Shown piece by piece: positions 9,135 through 17,427 of a DNA stretch of 64,000 nucleotides (its first letter is position 1; each line of letters starts with the position of its first letter). The stretch is from SH-MAG3 sp035461245 (GTDB lineage: Bacteria > Gemmatimonadota > Gemmatimonadetes > Longimicrobiales > RSA9). Both the position numbers and the translations under genes were made by a program. The notes under the pieces were generated by a model. That model saw only the letters and a list, made by a program, of their open reading frames with translations. It was not told where the DNA came from and did not search any database. The stretch is from the NCBI GenBank assembly GCA_035461245.1, contig DATHVP010000025.1, positions 1 to 64,000 on the forward strand, given 5' to 3'.

Positions 9135-10049
9135 TCAGGATGGCGGGGATATGGCCGCGGTCACGGGCAGGGCCGGCACCATGCTGGCGCCGCGGCCGCC
9201 GGCATGGACCTCGAACTCGCGGGCGCTGCTGGCAATGGCGCCGGTGACCGGGTCGGTCACGGTCACCTCGATCCGGTAGCGACCCCGCGGCAGCGAGGTC
9301 TCCACCCGTCTCAACTCGGCCACCGCATCCTCATCCGTGCCGGCGGCCTCGCCCTCGAATTGAAGCCTGACAAGACGACGGGAGCCAGTCGCGTCGCCGC
9401 CGACCTCGTCCACTGCAATCTCCGTGATGTACTCGTGGCCGCGGGGAAGGTTGTAGATCTCGTAGTAGACGTCGAACTCACTGCCCGGGAAACGCCGCCC
9501 CGGCAGCAGCGCCAGTTGAACGGTGCCTCGCTGCCAGCCTCCGCTCGCGTCAGGCTGCGCCAGCGCGACGTCACTGAGCATGAGCGCGTCACCGGAATAG
9601 TCGGGGATGGGGAACGGCTCCGCATAGAACTGCCCGATTCCCGGCGCCGTCGCGTTGTACATGTAGACCCGCTGCACCGTGCTGCGTGACGGCGCCGTCT
9701 CGAGTTCCACTGTCGTGAACAGCAGGTGGTCCGACGGCAGCGGACGGCGGGCGTCCACGTACACCGAGTCATGACGCGCCTGGACTCGCCGGGTCAGCGT
9801 GTCCACCAGCATGAGCGATACGTCGAAACGGTAGCGGACCCCCGCAGGCGATGGCTCCCGTTCCAGCTGGCCGGCCTCAACGGCATACGCCGCGACGATC
9901 TCGGTCCCGCTGGCGCCGCGGAAGGTATACAGATCGTAATGGAACGGCAGCGGCCGGGTGGCGTCGGGCGGGCCGGGCCGGTCGGTCCCGGCAGGGCCTG
10001 ATAACAGGGCAGCCATCAGGACGAGGAGGTTGCAGACTGACTTCACCAT
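9135..10049 (-). CDS. Secreted GWxTD-C-terminal-like hypothetical protein
   Basis: The product is 304 aa with a signal peptide (VKSVCNLLVLMAALLSG, cleavage near residue 20). The rest is beta-rich; HYDLYTFRGASGTEIVAAYAV followed by RYRFDVSLMLVDTLTRRV resembles the C-terminal half of GWxTD-domain proteins found in Gemmatimonadota and related phyla. The GWxTD motif itself is absent. The second half (FDVYYEIYNLPRGHEY, GRYRIEVTVTD) looks like two immunoglobulin-like beta-sandwiches. The gene lies 72 nt upstream of the glycosyltransferase on the same strand and is downstream of the subtilase. Function is unknown; family assignment is by resemblance only. Confidence 0.6.
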   Translation of the reverse strand: MVKSVCNLLVLMAALLSGPAGTDRPGPPDATRPLPFHYDLYTFRGASGTEIVAAYAVEAGQLEREPSPAGVRYRFDVSLMLVDTLTRRVQARHDSVYVDARRPLPSDHLLFTTVELETAPSRSTVQRVYMYNATAPGIGQFYAEPFPIPDYSGDALMLSDVALAQPDASGGWQRGTVQLALLPGRRFPGSEFDVYYEIYNLPRGHEYITEIAVDEVGGDATGSRRLVRLQFEGEAAGTDEDAVAELRRVETSLPRGRYRIEVTVTDPVTGAIASSAREFEVHAGGRGASMVPALPVTAAISPPS

Positions 10050-10136
10050 CGTGCACCGCCGGCATCGGTCATCCGCTTATCATGGCACAATGGATTACCG
10101 GTACCGGCCATGCATGTTCCATGAGAACGAGGAAGT

Positions 10137-10168
10137 TGCCTCCCGGGGCCCGGGAACCCCGGGAGGCA
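10137..10168 (-). terminator. Strong hairpin downstream of subtilase gene
   Basis: A perfect 12-bp stem (10137-10148 with 10157-10168, 8-nt loop) begins 8 nt after the subtilase stop codon. On the minus strand it is followed by ACTTCCTCG, so the T-tract is weak, but position and stability fit a terminator or a 3'-end-stabilising hairpin. Confidence 0.65.
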
Positions 10169-10175
10169 CAGGTCA

Positions 10176-12776
10176 TCAGCCGCCGTGCATCAGGTTGATG
10201 GCCTCGAGGATGTTCTTCTGTGCCTCGAGCTGTGCCCTGCTGGCGTTTGGATCCAGCCGGACCGCCTCCGCTGCCATGATGGCTGCCGAGAACGGGGTGT
10301 CCGGTACGCCATTGCCGCTGGTATCCACCAGTTCGTCCCAGCCGAAGGCGCCATTGGCGAAATTCAGCCATGCTGCCAGCAGCTGCTGGTCCAGTAACGC
10401 CGCCATGCCGCCCTGGTTGCCGTTGACCTGCAGGACGTTTGCAGCCTGGGCGAAGGAACCGGTTCCCTGCCGGACCTCATCGAACACTGCGGACATGAAG
10501 CCCGCGATCTCGAGGTAACAGCCAAGGGTCGCCTCCGCGAATGCGTTGGAGCGGTTACCCCTGAACTGCGGCAGCCAGTAACCGACGGTACGTGCCCGGC
10601 CTGAATTGCCGGTCATGATGACCCGTGCTTCGTCGTCCCCTTCACCGGCGTCATCGTCCACCGCCGTGAGGTTGATGACGTAGAAGCACGCGTCCGTCCA
10701 CGTCTTGACCTGGTTGTCCACGATGTCGCGGGCGTTCACTGACGGGCTGGGGAACGGATCCGCTGACGGCGGGTTGACGAGATATGTCGCGAGTGACGTC
10801 GTCCCGTCGCCCCAGCTCCACGTCAGGTGCAGGTCGTCACTGCCCGGGTCGGCCACCCCGGCGCTGAAGTCCACGGGCTGCCCGATCCGGGCGATGATCG
10901 TGGGCACGCCGTTGATGTCTGTCGCTCCAGTCAGGTCGATGTCCACCACAGGGTCGACGTTTCCTACGGTGACATTGAAGGACGCGCTGCCCTCACCGTC
11001 GTCCTTGTCGCTGACAGCGACAGTTACTTCGAACGTGCCGGCCCTGCTGGTGTCGCCGAACGGACAGTTGCCGGTGATTGTACCGACCAGCGGGCCTGCG
11101 GTGCTGGTGACGTCCACAGCGCCGGCAACGCTGTGTTCGAAGCCAGCGACGTCGTAGCACTGTATGCTCGCCGAGAATGGCGCATCGAGGACGCCGGGAT
11201 CGGAGAACGACGCCGTCACCAGCAGACTCGAGCCTTCATCGGTCACCGTGACCTGGGCCGGATCGATCTGGACCGTCGGCGCCACATTGGCTATGGTCGC
11301 CGTCGTCTGTGCGGTGGTTTCCTCCACGCCGTCACTGACTGTGAGCCTGACCGTGTATACACCGTTGTCAGCGTATGTATGAGACGGGGACACCCCGGTG
11401 CCGGTGGAGCCATCACCGAAGTCCCACTCGTAGGTCAGGGCGTCGCCGTCCGGATCCGTGGAGCCGCTGCCGTCGAAGTTCACCGCACTGCCCTCCGCAC
11501 CAGTATACGGCCCGCCGACCACTGCCACCGGGGGCGCATTCTCAAAGGGCATGAAGAGCAGCCGGTCCGGCGTGCCCTCCGGCAGGTCCGTGCCGTTGGT
11601 ATCCGTGCCGATGCGTCCGACCGTGGCGTCGGCGATGATGCGGGTGAACACCTGTGCGGGCAGCCACCCCGGGTTTGCTTCCAGGTGAAGGGCAGCAACG
11701 CCCGCCACGTGCGGCGTGGCGTACGACGTCCCGTTGCCCGTCCGCGTCGCGGTTGTGCTCGTGATGGCGGCAGAGGGAATGCCCTGGCCGGGCGCAAAGA
11801 TGTCGATGCAGGGACCGAAACCGGTGTTTGCCACCATGCGGTCGTTTATGTCCGTCCGCGCGACGGTCATGAGGGCCGGCAACCGCGACGGGAAGTCCTC
11901 GCATGCCTCGATGCGGGCGTTGGCAGTGGCACCAGCGTAGAACACCCCGGCGGCTATGGAGTTGTTCACGGCGATCTCTACTGCAGTGAGCGCGCCGGTT
12001 ACTTCCCAGCCAAAGCTGAGGTTGGCCACCGAAGGGCCACTCGCATTCGCCGTAATCCACTCGATGGCGTCAACGGCATTGCTGAAGTAGCCGCTGGCAC
12101 TGCAGTCAGCGACGCGGACCGAAATCAGGTTCGCGCCCTTGGCCACACCGAACGTCGCACCACCGGCGTTGCCGGCCACGTGCGTGCCGTGACCCTGGCA
12201 ATCGCCGCCGTTCCGCCCATCGTCGATGTAGTCAACGCCGAGGCTTGCACGTCCGCCGAATTCCTCATGGTCCATCCGGATGCCGGTGTCCACAATGTAG
12301 ATGTCGACCCCTGCGCCCGTCCCGCTGTAAACGAAGCGCTCATTGAGCGGGAGGTCCCGCTGGTCTATTCTGTCGAGGCCCCACGGCGCCTCCTCCTGGA
12401 TGGTATGGCTGCGGATCGTGAACACGAAGTCCTGCTCGATCAGCCGAATGTTCGGGTTCCGCTGGAGAGCCGCAACCGCCTGCGGCGGGAGCTGCGCCGA
12501 GAACCCCTTGAGCGCCCGCTCCCATACTCGCAGGACCCTGCCGCCCTGGGCGCTTGCCATCGCCTCTGCCAGGCCGCGCGCATCAGGGACATGGTCGTGG
12601 AACACGACAACATACTGGCCCGGTACCGGGCGCTGCCCCGACGGTGCCTGGTTGAACGCGGGCACAAGCGGGATGTCCTCCGCCACCGGCGCCGTCGGCT
12701 GGTCCTGACACGCGCTCAGCAGCACCGCCAGCGCCAGCAGCATGACAACAGGTCCACGATGCCTGGTGAATTTCAT
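10176..12776 (-). CDS. Subtilisin-family (S8) protease lipoprotein with I9 prodomain and PKD domain
   Basis: The product is 866 aa. Residues 1-23 form a lipoprotein signal (LLSAC lipobox, Cys23). An inhibitor-I9 prodomain spans about 52-120 (GQYVVVFHDHV...). The catalytic domain spans 130-410 with D163 (YIVDTGI), H196 (GHGTHVAG) and S351 (NGTSYATPHVAG). The position of the oxyanion-hole Asn, normally in AAGN, reads YAGATAN, so this residue appears replaced by Ala283. A PKD domain follows (418-495, with YEWDFGDG), then two more beta-sandwich regions and a helical C-terminal domain (about 735-866). An ATG start with GAAGAGG upstream is clear. It is probably exported and attached to the outer or inner membrane. 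Nothing shows its substrate. Confidence 0.93.
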   Translation of the reverse strand: MKFTRHRGPVVMLLALAVLLSACQDQPTAPVAEDIPLVPAFNQAPSGQRPVPGQYVVVFHDHVPDARGLAEAMASAQGGRVLRVWERALKGFSAQLPPQAVAALQRNPNIRLIEQDFVFTIRSHTIQEEAPWGLDRIDQRDLPLNERFVYSGTGAGVDIYIVDTGIRMDHEEFGGRASLGVDYIDDGRNGGDCQGHGTHVAGNAGGATFGVAKGANLISVRVADCSASGYFSNAVDAIEWITANASGPSVANLSFGWEVTGALTAVEIAVNNSIAAGVFYAGATANARIEACEDFPSRLPALMTVARTDINDRMVANTGFGPCIDIFAPGQGIPSAAITSTTATRTGNGTSYATPHVAGVAALHLEANPGWLPAQVFTRIIADATVGRIGTDTNGTDLPEGTPDRLLFMPFENAPPVAVVGGPYTGAEGSAVNFDGSGSTDPDGDALTYEWDFGDGSTGTGVSPSHTYADNGVYTVRLTVSDGVEETTAQTTATIANVAPTVQIDPAQVTVTDEGSSLLVTASFSDPGVLDAPFSASIQCYDVAGFEHSVAGAVDVTSTAGPLVGTITGNCPFGDTSRAGTFEVTVAVSDKDDGEGSASFNVTVGNVDPVVDIDLTGATDINGVPTIIARIGQPVDFSAGVADPGSDDLHLTWSWGDGTTSLATYLVNPPSADPFPSPSVNARDIVDNQVKTWTDACFYVINLTAVDDDAGEGDDEARVIMTGNSGRARTVGYWLPQFRGNRSNAFAEATLGCYLEIAGFMSAVFDEVRQGTGSFAQAANVLQVNGNQGGMAALLDQQLLAAWLNFANGAFGWDELVDTSGNGVPDTPFSAAIMAAEAVRLDPNASRAQLEAQKNILEAINLMHGG

Positions 12777-13291
12777 GGCAATCGCCTCTTCGGGCCGCTC
12801 AGGCAGGCGCGGCTGTGCGGGGAGTCACAGCTTCGCCCGGGCGGTGGGAACGGCCCATTACCACGCCCGATTCCGGATACAGCTACGGCACCGCCCGAAC
12901 TGGACGGAGGGCTGCAATGCGTGACTTGGGTTGATTGCTGATGCGCGGTTGAACGGCGCACCGGGTGCAACCCGCGAGCCTGCACAATCAGCGGGGTTAG
13001 CAGTATCGAAACTGCGCCCCAACTGCCTGCGCCAGGATGGCTTGCGCGACCCCTCAGGCGTCGGCCGGAAAGCCATGTCCAGCCCCGCTTGTCACTCGCC
13101 GTCGGTCGTGCGCAACAGGTGCCGCGGCCCGTACGACTCGACACCGTTACACGTGTTGTATGGCGGCAACGCTCCGTGTGCCGCCTTCCCTGACACGCGT
13201 CGCTGCGCACCTCAGCAGGCTCACGTTCAGTATTGACTAAACGTACTGAAAGGATTAGCGTTACCGGCTGGGAACTACTCGATTCATCAGG
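12777..13291. other. Intergenic region between divergent subtilase and GbsR/MarR genes
   Basis: These 515 bases carry no gene I can support. The part next to the subtilase holds its ribosome binding site. The part next to the regulator holds the inverted repeat and -35-like hexamer listed separately. The middle is GC-rich with scattered short palindromes; I could not match it to a tRNA or to a riboswitch I know. Confidence 0.6.
13226..13250 (+). promoter_or_regulatory. Inverted repeat, candidate operator of the GbsR/MarR regulator
   Basis: TTCAGTA at 13226-13232 is the reverse complement of TACTGAA at 13244-13250 (11-nt spacer). A third half-site, ACTAAA (13236-13241), lies inside and pairs imperfectly with TTCAGT with a 4-nt spacer. 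The hexamer TTGACT (13233-13238) within it would serve as a -35 box; the matching -10 is poor (GATTAG or nearby). The site is 42 nt upstream of the regulator start, where MarR-type autorepression sites usually lie. Confidence 0.55.
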
Positions 13292-13780
13292 ATGGCGGCG
13301 ACGATGCACGAAGCAGCGCGGGAGTTCGTAGAGCGAATGGGCCTGCACCTGGAGGCCGATGGCATGCCCCGGAGTGCGGGCCGGATCTTCGGCCACATGA
13401 TGCTGGCGGCGGCGCCATGTTCGCTGGATGAACTGGCGGAGGCGCTGCAGGTCAGCAAGGCGTCGGTGAGCACCAACGCTCGGCTCCTGGAACAGATCGG
13501 TCTGCTGGAGCGCACCACCGAGCTGGGCGACCGCCGGGATTTCTACCGGATGCGGCCGGACGCATGGGAGCGGATGCTGCTGATCGCGCGGCGGCGCTGG
13601 GAGGCCATGCAGGGGCTGCTGGCGCAGGCTGAGCTCTCGTTGCCGGAAGGCATGGACTGCGCACGCAGCCGCCTGTGCGAAGCGGCGCGCTTCCACGACC
13701 TGCTGATGGAAGAGGCTGATCTGCTGCTGGAGAGGTGGCGGGAGCTGCAGGCCGAGGACGGCGTCGCGGCGTCAGCGTGA
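13292..13780 (+). CDS. GbsR/MarR-family transcriptional regulator
   Basis: The product is 162 aa. The N-terminal helix (EAAREFVERMGLHLEADGMPRSAGRI) and the winged helix LDELAEALQVSKASVSTNARLLEQIG...DFYRM are typical of the GbsR branch of MarR regulators. The C-terminal half is a helical dimerisation region. The gene is 13 nt upstream of the MlaE-type permease gene, in the same direction, and is preceded by a palindrome, so it probably represses itself and the lipid-transport operon. The effector is unknown. CAGG just before the ATG is the only ribosome-binding-like sequence. Confidence 0.88.
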   Translation: MAATMHEAAREFVERMGLHLEADGMPRSAGRIFGHMMLAAAPCSLDELAEALQVSKASVSTNARLLEQIGLLERTTELGDRRDFYRMRPDAWERMLLIARRRWEAMQGLLAQAELSLPEGMDCARSRLCEAARFHDLLMEEADLLLERWRELQAEDGVAASA

Positions 13781-13793
13781 GGGAACTGGGGAT

Positions 13794-14627
13794 ATGAGAC
13801 ACGATAACACGGGGACGGCGAACGTTTCGGGACTTGACCGGATTCTGGCGCCAGCTGCCCGGCCCCTCGGCGCCGTAGGCAGGGTTGCGGAGAACGTGGC
13901 ACAGCACGCCGGGCAGATGGGTCTGCTGCTGTGGGGCATTGTCAGCGCGACGGCCCGCGGCAAGGTCTCCATGCGCGAGATCATGAACCAGATGTACTGG
14001 ATGGGTGTTGGCTCGCTACCCATCGTGCTGGTCGTGGCGACGCTCATTGGCATCGTCACGTCGCAGCAGGGTGGCTACCAGTTCACGGGGTCGGTCCCGC
14101 TGTACGTCATGGGCAGTGTGGTGGTCTCCAGCATCGTGCTGGAGCTGGGCCCGGTGATGACGGCAGTGATGCTCATCGGGCGCGTAGGCGCGCGCATTAC
14201 GGCGGAGTTTGGCACCATGCAGGTGTCGGAGCAGATCGACGCCATGCACTCACTGGGTCGCGACCCGGTGCGGGTGCTGGCCGCGCCGCGGGTGATTGCC
14301 GGCATCATCGTGGTCCCTGTGCTGGTGGGCATTGCGAATACGGTTGGCATCTTTGCCGGTGCGTTCGCGGCGCAGGCCACGCTGGGCCTGGGCATCGAGT
14401 CGTTCTTCTACGGTGCGCGCCTGTACTGGCACAGCTGGGACATGTTCTACTCGCTGATGAAGGGCATGACGTTTGGCTTTGTGATCCCGTTCGTGGCGGT
14501 GCATATGGGATTCCGGACGCGCGGCGGGGCCGAGGGAGTCGGCAGGGCGACGACGTCGTCCGTCATGTTCATGACGCTGTCCATCCTGATCCTGGATGCA
14601 ACGTTCCCCACGCTGCTGCTGCAGTAG
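13794..14627 (+). CDS. mlaE: MlaE-type ABC transporter permease
   Basis: The product is 277 aa and has the MlaE/PermE pattern: an amphipathic N-terminal region, then about five membrane helices with the conserved stretches GSLPIVLVVATLIGIVTSQQ, LELGPVMTAVMLIGRVGARI, AEFGTMQVSEQIDAM and LGRDPVRVLAAPRVIAG. In this family the permease works in a complex with MlaF and MlaD to move phospholipids between inner and outer membranes. The genes for the ATPase and MCE protein follow immediately, so the complex seems complete in the inner membrane. The start is 13 nt after the regulator stop. Confidence 0.94.
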   Translation: MRHDNTGTANVSGLDRILAPAARPLGAVGRVAENVAQHAGQMGLLLWGIVSATARGKVSMREIMNQMYWMGVGSLPIVLVVATLIGIVTSQQGGYQFTGSVPLYVMGSVVVSSIVLELGPVMTAVMLIGRVGARITAEFGTMQVSEQIDAMHSLGRDPVRVLAAPRVIAGIIVVPVLVGIANTVGIFAGAFAAQATLGLGIESFFYGARLYWHSWDMFYSLMKGMTFGFVIPFVAVHMGFRTRGGAEGVGRATTSSVMFMTLSILILDATFPTLLLQ

Positions 14628-14637
14628 GAGAACGCCA

Positions 14638-15405
14638 ATGGTAGAGTACCAGGACCTGTACAAGACGTTTGACGCGCCCGTGCTGGCGGGGGTGAGCCTG
14701 ACGGTGCAGACAGGCGAGACGCTGGCCGTGCTGGGCCCGTCGGGCACGGGCAAGAGCGTGCTCCTCAAGACGACCATCGGCCTCATCCAGCCGGACGGCG
14801 GCGACGTCCTGATCGATGGCGAGTCCGTGTTCCACAGTGGGGCCCGGGGGCTGGAGCGGATCCGCCGGAAGGTGGGCTACGTCTTCCAGAACGCGGCGCT
14901 GTTCGACTCGATGCCGGTGCTGGAGAACGTGGCGGAGGGCATCGAGGAGGACGAGCTGAAGCGGCTGCGCCGCAGCGAACTGGTAGACCGCGTGGCGGAC
15001 GCCCTGGAGCACGTGAACCTGGATCCGTCGGCGGTGCTGTCGAAGCTGCCATCGGAGCTGTCCGGCGGCATGCGCAAGCGGGTCGGTCTGGCCCGGGCCA
15101 TCGTCGCGCGGCCGGAGATCCTGCTCTATGACGAGCCGGTGACGGGGCTGGACCCAATGAACTCGGCGGTGGTGCACGATCTCATTGCGCGACTTGCCGA
15201 CGAACTTGGTGTCACCTCCATCATCGTGACACACGACATCGAGGGGGCGCTGGGCATTTCAGATCATGTGGCGCTGCTGGAGCGGGGGCACATCCGCTTC
15301 GTGGGCACGCCCCTGGAGTTTCGTGAGAGTGACGACCCGATAGTCGGGGGATTCCTGGGCCGCGTGGTCGAGCCGGAAACCGTGAACGAGCTGGAGACGG
15401 TATGA
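14638..15405 (+). CDS. mlaF: MlaF-type ABC transporter ATP-binding protein
   Basis: The product is 255 aa. Walker A is GPSGTGKSVLLK, the signature is LSGGMRKRVGLARAI and Walker B is ILLYDEPVTGLDP, followed by the H-loop VTHDIEGAL. The start is ATG at 14638 with AGGAG upstream; it lies 10 nt after the permease stop. The MRKR variant of the signature motif is characteristic of the Mla/Ttg2 branch. The protein should power the lipid transporter formed with the adjacent permease and MCE protein. Confidence 0.95.
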   Translation: MVEYQDLYKTFDAPVLAGVSLTVQTGETLAVLGPSGTGKSVLLKTTIGLIQPDGGDVLIDGESVFHSGARGLERIRRKVGYVFQNAALFDSMPVLENVAEGIEEDELKRLRRSELVDRVADALEHVNLDPSAVLSKLPSELSGGMRKRVGLARAIVARPEILLYDEPVTGLDPMNSAVVHDLIARLADELGVTSIIVTHDIEGALGISDHVALLERGHIRFVGTPLEFRESDDPIVGGFLGRVVEPETVNELETV

Positions 15406-16364
15406 TGAGGAACAGAGTGGGTGGAAACGGGGCAACGATGGCAGAGGCGGAGCGGACACAGCAGTTGCTGCGGGCTGCGCCGCGGCCGGCGGCGCGGCGG
15501 GAGATCCGCGTGGGCCTGTTCGTGCTCATCGGCGCGATCATGGTGGTGACGGCGCTGTTCACGCTCACGGACGTGACAGCCATGCGCAACCGCTACATGG
15601 TAACGACGATGGTGCCGGACGCGTCGGGCATCCGCCGGGGCGACCCGGTGCAGATGCTGGGCGTGAACATCGGCCGTGTGCGCGGCTTCGACATCAGTCC
15701 GGCAGGTGTTGCCGTGCGCCTGGAACTGCAGCGCGAGTACCCGGTGCCGGTGGATTCGCGAGTGATCCTGTCGTCCGGTGGCCTGCTCGGGGGGACGGTG
15801 GCAGAGGTCATCCCCGGCAGCGCCGACGCGACGCTCCGCGCAGGCAGCACCATCGCCGGCACGTCCGGTGAGCCCGGCATCATGGACACGGCCGGAGACC
15901 TGGGCCTCCGCGCCGATGACGTGCTCATGCGCATGCAGCTCATGCTGTCGGAACAGACGGTGGGCGCGGTGGGGACCAGCGCTGTCGAGCTGCAGCGCAT
16001 GCTGACGGAGATGTCAGGGCTCGCGGCCCAGCAGCGGCAGGAGCTGGCGGCCCTCACGGCCAGCCTCCGGCGCTCGGCGCAGGGTGTTGAATCGGCGACG
16101 ACGGCGCCTGAACTGATGGCGTCCGTTACGCGGCTGGACGCCATGACCCAGCAGCTCGACGCGACCATTGCATCGCTCGGCCGCACGAGCGGTTCGCTGG
16201 AGTCGGTCATGGCCCGCATGGACAGGGGCGAGGGCACGCTGGGCCTGCTGTCGCGGGACGATGAGCTGTACCGCAACCTGAACGAGGCGGCCATGAACCT
16301 CAACGTACTGGCCACCGATATCAGGCAGAACCCCGGGCGCTACATCAACATCCGGGTCTTCTGA
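15402..16364 (+). CDS. mlaD: MlaD-type MCE-domain protein
   Basis: The product is 320 aa. A basic N terminus (about 30 residues) precedes one membrane helix (VGLFVLIGAIMVVTALFTL). A single MCE domain follows (YMVTTMVPDASGIRRGDPVQMLGVNIGRVRG...LSSGGLLGGTVAEVIPG). The C-terminal half (about residues 180-300) is a long predicted helix rich in Q, L and M that would form the tunnel or coiled-coil seen in longer MCE proteins. The start overlaps the ATPase stop (ATGATGA), indicating coupling. It would anchor in the inner membrane and carry lipid across the periplasm. No MlaB or MlaC gene is adjacent. Confidence 0.93.
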   Translation: MMRNRVGGNGATMAEAERTQQLLRAAPRPAARREIRVGLFVLIGAIMVVTALFTLTDVTAMRNRYMVTTMVPDASGIRRGDPVQMLGVNIGRVRGFDISPAGVAVRLELQREYPVPVDSRVILSSGGLLGGTVAEVIPGSADATLRAGSTIAGTSGEPGIMDTAGDLGLRADDVLMRMQLMLSEQTVGAVGTSAVELQRMLTEMSGLAAQQRQELAALTASLRRSAQGVESATTAPELMASVTRLDAMTQQLDATIASLGRTSGSLESVMARMDRGEGTLGLLSRDDELYRNLNEAAMNLNVLATDIRQNPGRYINIRVF

Positions 16365-16384
16365 GCCTTCCTGCCGCGCCGCTG

Positions 16385-16402
16385 CCCGCCATCGCCGGCG
16401 GG
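16385..16402 (+). terminator. Hairpin after mlaD, weak terminator candidate
   Basis: CCCGCC (16385-16390) pairs with GGCGGG (16397-16402), and flanking bases extend the stem to about 9 bp with one wobble. It begins 20 nt past the mlaD stop. No T-run follows, so it may only stabilise the transcript end. Confidence 0.35.
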
Positions 16403-16494
16403 TAGCGGTCCACCTCTCCGTTTAAGCGCCACATAAGCGCACGCCTCCAGTTTGCCGAAAGTGCATGGCTGAACGAACTGTCCGGAGGCGAGTA

Positions 16495-17391
16495 ATGAAC
16501 GGGATTCTTAACCATTATCGACCGCGGCGGGCCGTCGCTACCGCGGCCGTACTCCTGCTGGCGGCGACGCTGTATGGCGGCTGTGCCACTACGGGCGCCA
16601 CCTGGGGCAGTGGTGTCGGGGACACATACTTCACCGCGCCGCCGTACGTGGCAGGTGCGCGGCCAGTGGCCGGCAGCAGCATCGCGCATACGCCGGTGAC
16701 CTACCAGCGGGGCGCCACGCTACCCGGGACATTCGACCTGGACCCGGCGAGAAGTCCTGCCCTGGCCGCGCTGCTGCACGCCATGAACTCCCACCTGGAT
16801 GGGCTGGGCAGCAGCCTGCCCGTACGCGTCCAGCCGCGACGCGGCACGGCACCGGACGTCATGTTCGGCTGCGAACGGGCCCCGGACGACGAGTGCGCCG
16901 ACTCCGACCCGCGCCTGCCCCACCGCCTTGCCGTCGGCCGTCCGTCGGCAAGCTGGGTGGCCTGGGCGGACAGTGCGGCGGCCACGGTCGAGGCCGACTA
17001 CCTGCTGGTCATCACGCTGGAGGTGGGCAACTACCTGCCGCGGCAGAGAAACCTGCGAGGGGACAAGGAGATCCTGCTGGGAACGGGACACACTGCCGAC
17101 GTGCGATGGCTCACCGCGCTGGACAGGCCGGCCAGTGTCCTGCAGCTCACGGGCGTGCTCGTCGAACCTGGCGGCCAGGCCCGCCGCATCGCCGCGGAAG
17201 GTCTGGCAGCCCATCCTACACACGTTGTACTGGCAGGGCTCGGCGGTCAGGCCCTGATCAGCGAGACCGACCTGGAACGGCTGCTCCATGCCCGCCGCAC
17301 TGACCTCGAGGGGACACCACCCGTGTGGCAGGTCGCCCTGCAGAACCTGGTGGGCGCCCTTACCGGCGGTGACGTTGTCGTGCGCGACTGA
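16495..17391 (+). CDS. Hypothetical lipoprotein downstream of the mla genes
   Basis: The product is 298 aa from ATG at 16495, chosen for GGAGG 6 nt upstream. A lipoprotein signal spans about 1-31 (VLLLAATLYGGCATTG, Cys lipobox). The mature part is mixed alpha/beta, with two cysteines in GCERAPDDECAD and the strands YLLVITLEVGNYLP and ASVLQLTGVLVEPGG, which suggest a small beta-sheet domain. I do not recognise the family. It lies 130 nt downstream of mlaD in the same direction and could be an accessory of that lipid transporter or an independent gene. Confidence 0.75.
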   Translation: MNGILNHYRPRRAVATAAVLLLAATLYGGCATTGATWGSGVGDTYFTAPPYVAGARPVAGSSIAHTPVTYQRGATLPGTFDLDPARSPALAALLHAMNSHLDGLGSSLPVRVQPRRGTAPDVMFGCERAPDDECADSDPRLPHRLAVGRPSASWVAWADSAAATVEADYLLVITLEVGNYLPRQRNLRGDKEILLGTGHTADVRWLTALDRPASVLQLTGVLVEPGGQARRIAAEGLAAHPTHVVLAGLGGQALISETDLERLLHARRTDLEGTPPVWQVALQNLVGALTGGDVVVRD

Positions 17392-17398
17392 GGATAAC

Positions 17399-17421
17399 CC
17401 GGGCCGGTCGCGCCGGCCCGG
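17399..17421. terminator. Perfect 9-bp hairpin between convergent genes
   Basis: CCGGGCCGG (17399-17407) pairs with CCGGCCCGG (17413-17421) around a TCGCG loop, in the 36-nt gap between the lipoprotein gene and the helicase gene, which converge here. A bidirectional terminator is the natural reading, though neither side has a T-run. Confidence 0.55.
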
Positions 17422-17427
17422 TCCGTA

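Noticed and set aside
10827..12941. 704-codon open frame on the plus strand opposite the subtilase
   Set aside because: It mirrors the subtilase codons, has shadow-type composition (Arg/His/Val-rich) and no domain.
12777..13225. Riboswitch or tRNA in the long intergenic gap
   Set aside because: I could not match any conserved riboswitch core or a tRNA T-loop; only generic GC palindromes are present.
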